Source: Siphonodentalium dalli (Eukaryota > Mollusca > Scaphopoda > Gadilida > Siphonodentaliidae). Taken from it: a stretch of 64,000 nucleotides of DNA. The notes below the pieces were generated by a model. That model was given only the letters and a program-made list of their open reading frames with translations. It was not told the DNA's origin and searched no databases. This document shows positions 58,305 through 64,000 of the stretch, piece by piece. The DNA lies in contig CP136064.1 in assembly GCA_032622095.1 (NCBI GenBank), forward strand, positions 186,602,209 through 186,666,208, given 5' to 3'. Made by a program: the position numbers and the translations under genes. The stretch's first letter is position 1, and each line of letters begins with the position of its first letter.

Positions 58305-58525
58305 GGCGGCGTTGGCGGATGGGTATGCTGTTAAAATATTCACCTCCGTCAAAACCGCCATAAACAGAAAGAATAGTAAAATATAGACAGACATTGTTCT
58401 TATACCAATCAGAAATATGGCATAAACAGTATATATATGTTATTGTCAATTTTGTTTCCTTTGTTAGGTAAACAAAAGCAAAAAACGTTACGTTTCCTGG
58501 CTTTTGTTTAGATCCGGTTATGGTA
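58305..58525 (+). repeat. Dispersed repeat, left half
   Basis: GGGTATGCTGTTAAAATATT to TTTTGTTTAGATCCGG is shared with 61290-61415 and, more distantly, 15530-15740. Confidence 0.65.
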
Positions 58526-59342
58526 ATGATCATTTTTCGGCGTTTAGTGCAAAGCACATTATCCGAAAAATATTGTATTCGCTGTTCGTGATAATGAGTG
58601 AGCGATCTATTATCGCTTTGTGCATGAACAATGAAAAGAGGTCACGCTATTATAGAGCGTGTGTTGTCATTTCCAGTCAAATCGCCTTGTCCGTCGGGTC
58701 AGCTCCAATTTTTTTTCAACCATTTGAGTAATGTTATGGATTGACGGTTCAATAACGTAAGGAGATGCGTATGTTGAAACTATATCTGAGAAACAGATAT
58801 TCTTATAACGCATGACATCATGCATATTATAGAAAATTGACGTTGAATTTTGTTAAATAATCATTAATAAAAGTTAATTGCAACTTTGAAATGTGCGTAT
58901 CGCACGTTATTTATGAAGTAATAGTTTAATAGTCATTTATATTAAACACATATAATGTGTCATTCGATCACGATCATAGTGTATATATTTGAACATTTTA
59001 TATATGTTAAGTTATATTTATATAGTATACAGTGTGTGCACAGGTTTGTGTTGCACAATTGGTCAATTAGAATGAATTTCAGAACATTCGAGCTGCGTTA
59101 TAGAGATGTTGGTTTCGGAAAGCAGGTTTCCATCGCCCCCCCCCCCCAAGAGGTTTTTCGTTGGTTTTTCCTGACCGCCAACGCAGACAAAGTAGGATGT
59201 AATTAACCTGTATATGCGAAGACGTGCCCGTCCCTTAACTTGTAAGCATGTATACCAATAAACGCGGACGTCGACTCCTATTGGACTCCGGTGCGGCTTG
59301 ATGGCAATGATAGTGTTATCATTATTGGAGAATTGAGAATAC

Positions 59343-59622
59343 ACATAAAGAGCGTTGCTGTTTTCCTGATATGGAAATAATAAAGAGCGTTTATATCATT
59401 TGTGTCTGATTAACCAATATAATTGCGCTGTGTTATGTAAACAGAAGCACAACTTATGTAAGATGATCAGGATCACACCATCGTACGTCTTGACGACAAT
59501 ATACTATTAAAGCGCTGATTATGTTTGGCATATGAACAAAACAATATATTTTTTAATATTCCTACTGTTGATGGCGATTTGAACAAATATGAATATTTCT
59601 GCAACGAACGCCGCCCGTGCCT
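59343..59622 (+). repeat. Dispersed repeat, right half (ATAAAGAGCG)
   Basis: From CATAAAGAGCGTTGCTG through TTCCTGATATGGAAATAATA to AACGCCGCCCGTGCCTTTAA it matches 61417-61722 at roughly 90% by eye. At the second locus the two halves adjoin directly. Confidence 0.75.
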
Positions 59623-59626
59623 TTAA

Positions 59627-60042
59627 GGGTACTAACTCCGATCAGACGGTCCCCATATAATCAGGTTACAACAATAACATTTCTTCAAAATACGCTTTAG
59701 TTATCAGAATCGTTTAATCAGAACATAATAATGCTGTCAACTATGGTATAAAATTTCCCAAATCGTGTTATTTATCAACATGTTGTTCAACGATATTCGG
59801 CCGTATTACCACTTGATTTTAGAGTTATCCATCTTCATATACAATTTGGTCCGAGACCGTCAGTTTGACGACTTTTTACCAGGCTGTAAAAAATACACAT
59901 CTCGAGAAATAACAAATTATAAAATTCGATATCTGATCACTCTGAGCTTTGATGGGTGGGTTCCTCGACTCGAATCAAATATGTTTTACCCCCGAAGCCA
60001 AAGAAATAGTAACATGGGAGCGTTAATTCGGATCATGCATCT
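59627..60042 (+). mobile_element. Older AGGTACTCAA-family MITE, uninterrupted
   Basis: TTAA at 59623-59626 and 60043-60046. The body begins GGGTACTAACTCCGATCAGA and ends ATCATGCATCT. It matches the interrupted element 5757-6667 block by block and gives the reference for its pre-insertion form. Confidence 0.72.
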
Positions 60043-60226
60043 TTAACATATGTATAAAATTATGTCAGCCAAGGACGTTCTGCTTTATAAAGGCATATGT
60101 ATACTCAATGATCGAACAACTGAATCTTTAATTTCCGAGTCAACAATATCATGCAATAAGAACCGTCTCATCAACTATGGGCAAACTATTATATTCCGTT
60201 AAAATACGAAACACGTGTGACATTAA

Positions 60227-60694
60227 AGTGCCAATATATCTTCATAAATACGTTTTACATAGTTCCTGGTGTATAAAACATTAACTATGAATCGAAGACA
60301 CCTGTCAGGAAACGCTTCTTTCAATTAATTTCGATTTGATAGCCATGTTGCATTATATTACGCAGGCGTATGTGTGTCAACATGGTAACAGTTGTGTACG
60401 AAACAATACAGAGCGTTCATTGTTAATCATTTCCCAATTTGGTACATTTTACGGCTCGCGGAAACGTCCGGATCGTAGCAAGCGGGAGAACTCTATCTCT
60501 ATCTGAGATCATGACGGTCTGTTCTAAATATAACAACGAAAAAATGTCCCGATTGAATACCATATTACATAAGAAAATATCGATATAAAATCAATGTTAA
60601 TTGATATATGCGTTCCCGTTTGTCATCGACTCACATTTATTATTTTATACACCGGAAACTATGTAAAACGTATTTAGGAAGAGATAGTCCATCT
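60227..60694. mobile_element. AGATGGATTATC-family TTAA MITE, variant
   Basis: TTAA at 60223-60226 and 60695-60698. The inverted arms read AAATACGTTTTACATAGTTC and its complement near the right end. The interior GAATCGAAGACACCTGTC is shared with the family. Confidence 0.7.
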
Positions 60695-60698
60695 TTAA

Positions 60699-61284
60699 AA
60701 TCGACACTTGTATTACATTTCTACCGGATTGATCAGCAATGGTGATTATGTCTAATATAAAAATCGTAAATTTATGTGAATAGATGTGCTCATAATCCGA
60801 TGACAATCGGTTTATCTCTTTTCTACCACCCTCATTTTCATTTCCTAATTGTCATTGATTCTTATTTCCTGCCAAGTTGTGCACACAATTGAGTTGATTA
60901 TTGTTTACTTCAGTTTTTCTCAAGGACTTCTTATTTTGGGGAGAGAAGTATATAGTTGAAATAAATTGTGTTCCAATCCCCGTTGACCAACGTATGTTAT
61001 TATAACCAATAAATTATACGGAGTTGCTATTCGTCCTGCCAGGCGGACCAACGGATAGCCTGGAAACCACTTGTAGCTATTCGTCCGGTTATTCTTCCTG
61101 CCGATGTTTACGCATGCATGACCATTTTTAGATCATTAGAATCACAATTGATAACGCCATGCACGGCTAATCGGGAGTATATACATTAAACTATCAATTG
61201 CATTACCCATGGAGTAGCATATACTGAGAAAGAATAACACGTTGGTAACCAATTGAAGTCCGTCTTTGGATAAAGTTAGTAACT
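60699..61284. other. No feature recognised
   Basis: GCTATTCGTCC occurs twice (about 61026 and 61076) around CCAGGCGGACC. Nothing else stands out. Confidence 0.4.
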
Positions 61285-61722
61285 GCTGCGACTTTGTTCT
61301 TATACCAATCAGAAATATGGCATAAATAGTATGTTATTGTCCATTTTTTTCCTTTGTTACGTAAACAAAAGCAAAAAACGTTACGTTACCTGGATTTTGT
61401 TTAGATCCGGATATGGTAAACATAAAGAGCGTTATTTGTTACTGTTTTCCTGATATGGAAATAATAAAGAGCGTTTATATCATTTGTGTGTGATTAACCA
61501 ATAGAAATGCGATGTGTTATGTAAACAGAAGCACAACTTATGTAACACGAGCAGGCTGTTTACGTACACCATCGTACGTCTTGGCGACAACATACTATTT
61601 ACGCGCTGATTATGTTTGGCATGTGAACAAAACTATATATATTTTAATATTCCTTCTGTTGATGGCGATTTGAACAAATATGAATATTTCTACAACGAAC
61701 GCCGCCCATGCCTTTAAAGGTA
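61285..61722 (+). repeat. Dispersed repeat, contiguous copy
   Basis: Joins the two halves seen separately at 58305-58525 and 59343-59622, with the junction at GGATATGGTAA|ACATAAAGAGCG (about 61415). Confidence 0.75.
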
Positions 61723-62150
61723 CACATATCATTAAAACTGATCCATCTAACGGATTTATAGATCACTGCAATGCAAATCAAACCCAATGATTTACGTCTT
61801 TAAAACTCGATCCAAAATAATTTTGTTTTAGCAAGTTTTTTCCAACCATTTTTCGACACTCACCCACCCCCTAGAAACATGAGATAAAACATTTTCGGAA
61901 GAATATTTGAATTTTCACCACTTACTTTCTGTTTCCTATCAACTACCCACATGTAATATTACATGTTGGTGTATGCAGGCCATTCTTATAGGATTACATA
62001 TAAATAAATACTTAATCGGAGCGGTGATTGGATGTTTATTAATATCCATCCCTTAATTAACACTATTTCTTATTGGGCAAAAGCCGTCAAATGGTAATCC
62101 GGGAAAAAGTCATACACATACTGTGCACAACATTGTATAATAACTTTTTA
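61723..62150. other. No feature recognised
   Basis: The start (61725-61830) is an inverted relative of 38146-38290. The rest is unassigned. Confidence 0.4.
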
Positions 62151-62400
62151 TTTTTTTTATTAATTCTTTATTGACACTATATACATGGACATATTCATAT
62201 ATTTAAAATACAGCATAATGACAATAACAAAAATAATGTCCTGGTATTTTCGAGATGGGGGCTTTCGCTCGCAACTCACACACGTTCAAAATCGAAGACA
62301 CACCATGCGTGTTTTTGTATTACACAGACTATGTTTATGACTGGAATGTCACCAGAAATCTTTTAGTATGATTTAAATATACATGTAATTTATAGTATCC

Positions 62401-62555
62401 GATATGACAAAAATTTGAAGTCATTAAGGATATCTCTCTTCAGTGCTATATATTTCTCTAAGCGGTATCTCTCATCAAGTTCACGTAGAAATGATTTCAG
62501 GGATAAGGTATCGGGGTCGAATTTGTTTTTGTATATGTAATATTTATAATGTCAG
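62401..62555 (-). other. Unassigned open frame with poly(A)-like 3' end
   Basis: With no ATG, the minus strand reads KNKFDPDTLSLKSFLRELDE, then RYRLEKYIALKRDILNDFKF, then LSYRIL and a stop. The charge pattern looks like a real helix-rich protein end. Downstream, at about 62150-62175, the minus strand has AATAAAG and an A-rich run. This could be a retroposed 3' end, a LINE tail or a terminal exon. I do not recognise the family. Confidence 0.3.
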
Positions 62556-63794
62556 AAATAAATTTTTGACACTGAAATTTTGACGGTGGGGAAGGCCGAA
62601 CATTATATTGATATGAGTGATAGAGATGTTCAGCTTGTGTTTATAAAGTATACTAACTTTATAATATATAATCCCAACCATGGGAGACACGCGTGCATGC
62701 AGAATTGCTATATTAAATCAAGATATATTAAGGATTACTTTTGGCGAAGAAGAAGTGTTTTTAAGAGTGATCTCAGGATTAATCGAGAATTAATATTGAC
62801 TAAATAACGGCGATATTTGAAGAACCGTTTTTTTTTTCGAAGACACGTGCCCGGAAAAGATTCTATCAAATAATATCCATTTTATTTAGAATTTCTTATC
62901 ACATCCTCGGGACAGTTTTATGATCTATTTTAAAACAAATCCGCGCGAAATTGTTCGGAGCGTACCAAATCGTATAAAAAAAAGACAACTCTATCTTGTT
63001 AGCCCCCTCAATCACGACAAATTGTATTTTACTATATATTTCATCACGACTATACACATACGATCGAAATAAATAGAGGATCTACAACGAGCCCCCAGTT
63101 TATAGCGAAATTTACAAAACGAGTCCAGTAAATTAGATCTGGAACGAGCCTTTGGCTACTAATGTCACTATATATAAACTGGGGATTGTAGATTATATGT
63201 ATTTCTTGATCAAAAAACTCCATAAAACATAGTTAAATCAATATGTTGGACGTTGGCGTAACATCGATTTCTATAACGCCTGCGCATGCGATTACGTTTC
63301 TCGTAACTATGCGTTGTTTGTCCTGCAAGAAATAGTCCCAGATAAATAAGACTCTTTGTCGTATGCAATATATTTTAAATTTGTAAAATGGAAATTACAT
63401 TTATATCGCTCTGTTTAACTAGTAAGTAATATAGGACCACTTACAATTAAAAATAAACACATAGTACTGGGATATTGGAATAAAATAACAGCACACGTTG
63501 TGTGCGTCGTTGTCGATTGCACTGCTCAGTGAACACTTCGGCTCTCAGTTTAACGTAAATAAATCGATGTTGGTCCTAATAAACTGGATTAATATGTGCG
63601 TAATTTAACATGAATGTTAGATTATTATACATCATTATGTAACTCTTTCCGATATGTATATCATGTTATGATTTGTTGTGTAAAATCGAGTAAAATAGCC
63701 AATAAATCCCGCCACCAGGTCTGGGCGGAAATCAGTTATAGAACGGGTATCCAGACATTCTCGGACGTAAAACAGCATATTGCTATCCCAATAT
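62556..63794. other. No feature recognised
   Basis: 62843-62960 carries interior blocks of the AGATGGATTATC family (CGAAGACACGTGCCCGGAAA). CCCCAGTTTATA / TATAAACTGGGG at 63090 and 63170 form a small inverted repeat. A 75-codon plus-strand frame at 62580-62807 is unassigned. Confidence 0.4.
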
Positions 63795-63899
63795 CCTAGC
63801 TGGTTTACATACGAGCAGACTTGGACTTCGTAGTCTTGAAATCGGGATTTATATAAATTATGCTGTTGTTGTAACTGTGGCCCGGAAGAGATAGACCAT
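63795..63899 (+). pseudogene. Possible LINE C-terminal scrap
   Basis: TSRLGLRSLEIGIYI in one frame, then CCCCNCGPEEIDHL in another, resembles the LxIExG..C..CG.EExxHL order of LINE C-termini with a frameshift between. It is short and weak. The last bases also match the right end of the AGATGGATTATC MITE family (AGATAGACCATCT|TTAA), so the similarity may be accidental. Confidence 0.25.
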
Positions 63900-64000
63900 C
63901 TTTAATCAGATTACCACCCCTGTGTATGGATTACAAATCTTCAACATCGAGTTGAGGCACATGACAGCCTAATGTGCAAGGTAACTTACCGACTAATTAG

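Overview
This window reads as metazoan nuclear DNA, AT-rich and dominated by transposable elements. There are no operons and no long uninterrupted genes. The only host gene I can support is a calmodulin-like gene on the minus strand. Its two exons (22980-23123 and 12696-12938) are separated by an intron of about 10 kb. The exon edges fall at the same codon positions as in animal calmodulin genes. Non-LTR retrotransposon remnants, Helitron-like elements with internal tandem repeats and a microsatellite, and many small DNA transposons suggest a marine invertebrate, perhaps a lophotrochozoan. I cannot name the species, and the lineage is an inference.

Layout. 1-792: minus-strand Helitron-like element, open at the left edge, with ~140-bp tandem repeats and a (CAGA)n tract. 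1.5-8.1 kb: palindromes, a TTA-flanked MITE, a young 469-bp TTAA MITE nested in an older relative, and a hAT-type element with a perfect 8-bp target duplication. 8.6-11.2 kb: a three-level nest (large TIR element > hAT element > TTAA element). 12.7-23.1 kb: the calmodulin-like gene. Its long intron holds a LINE 3' end (14130-15083), microsatellites, two ~27-bp minisatellites and MITEs. 23.9-24.8 kb: a long-TIR element with a ~10-bp target duplication, carrying a second copy of the 469-bp MITE. 25.9-28.2 kb: two LINE remnants, one split by an 850-bp element with a 9-bp target duplication, and a 33-bp minisatellite. 28.5-44 kb: hairpins, MITEs, a 2-kb element with Harbinger-like ends, a local duplication at 37 kb and a higher-order minisatellite at 40 kb. 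44.5-46.9 kb: a TTAA element holding a complete-looking non-autonomous Helitron, then another TTAA MITE. 48-58 kb: more TTAA MITEs and palindromes, a LINE fragment (49.9-50.5 kb) and a 34-bp minisatellite of about 31 copies. 58-64 kb: dispersed repeats, two more TTAA MITEs and an unassigned open frame with a poly(A)-like 3' end.

Apart from the calmodulin-like gene, the story is one of transposon biology. At least seven MITE families appear to insert at TTAA. They repeatedly nest inside one another and inside hAT, long-TIR and Helitron elements, so a relative insertion order can be read from sequence alone. I found no convincing new enzymatic or defence system. All repeat comparisons were made by eye, so percentages are approximate.
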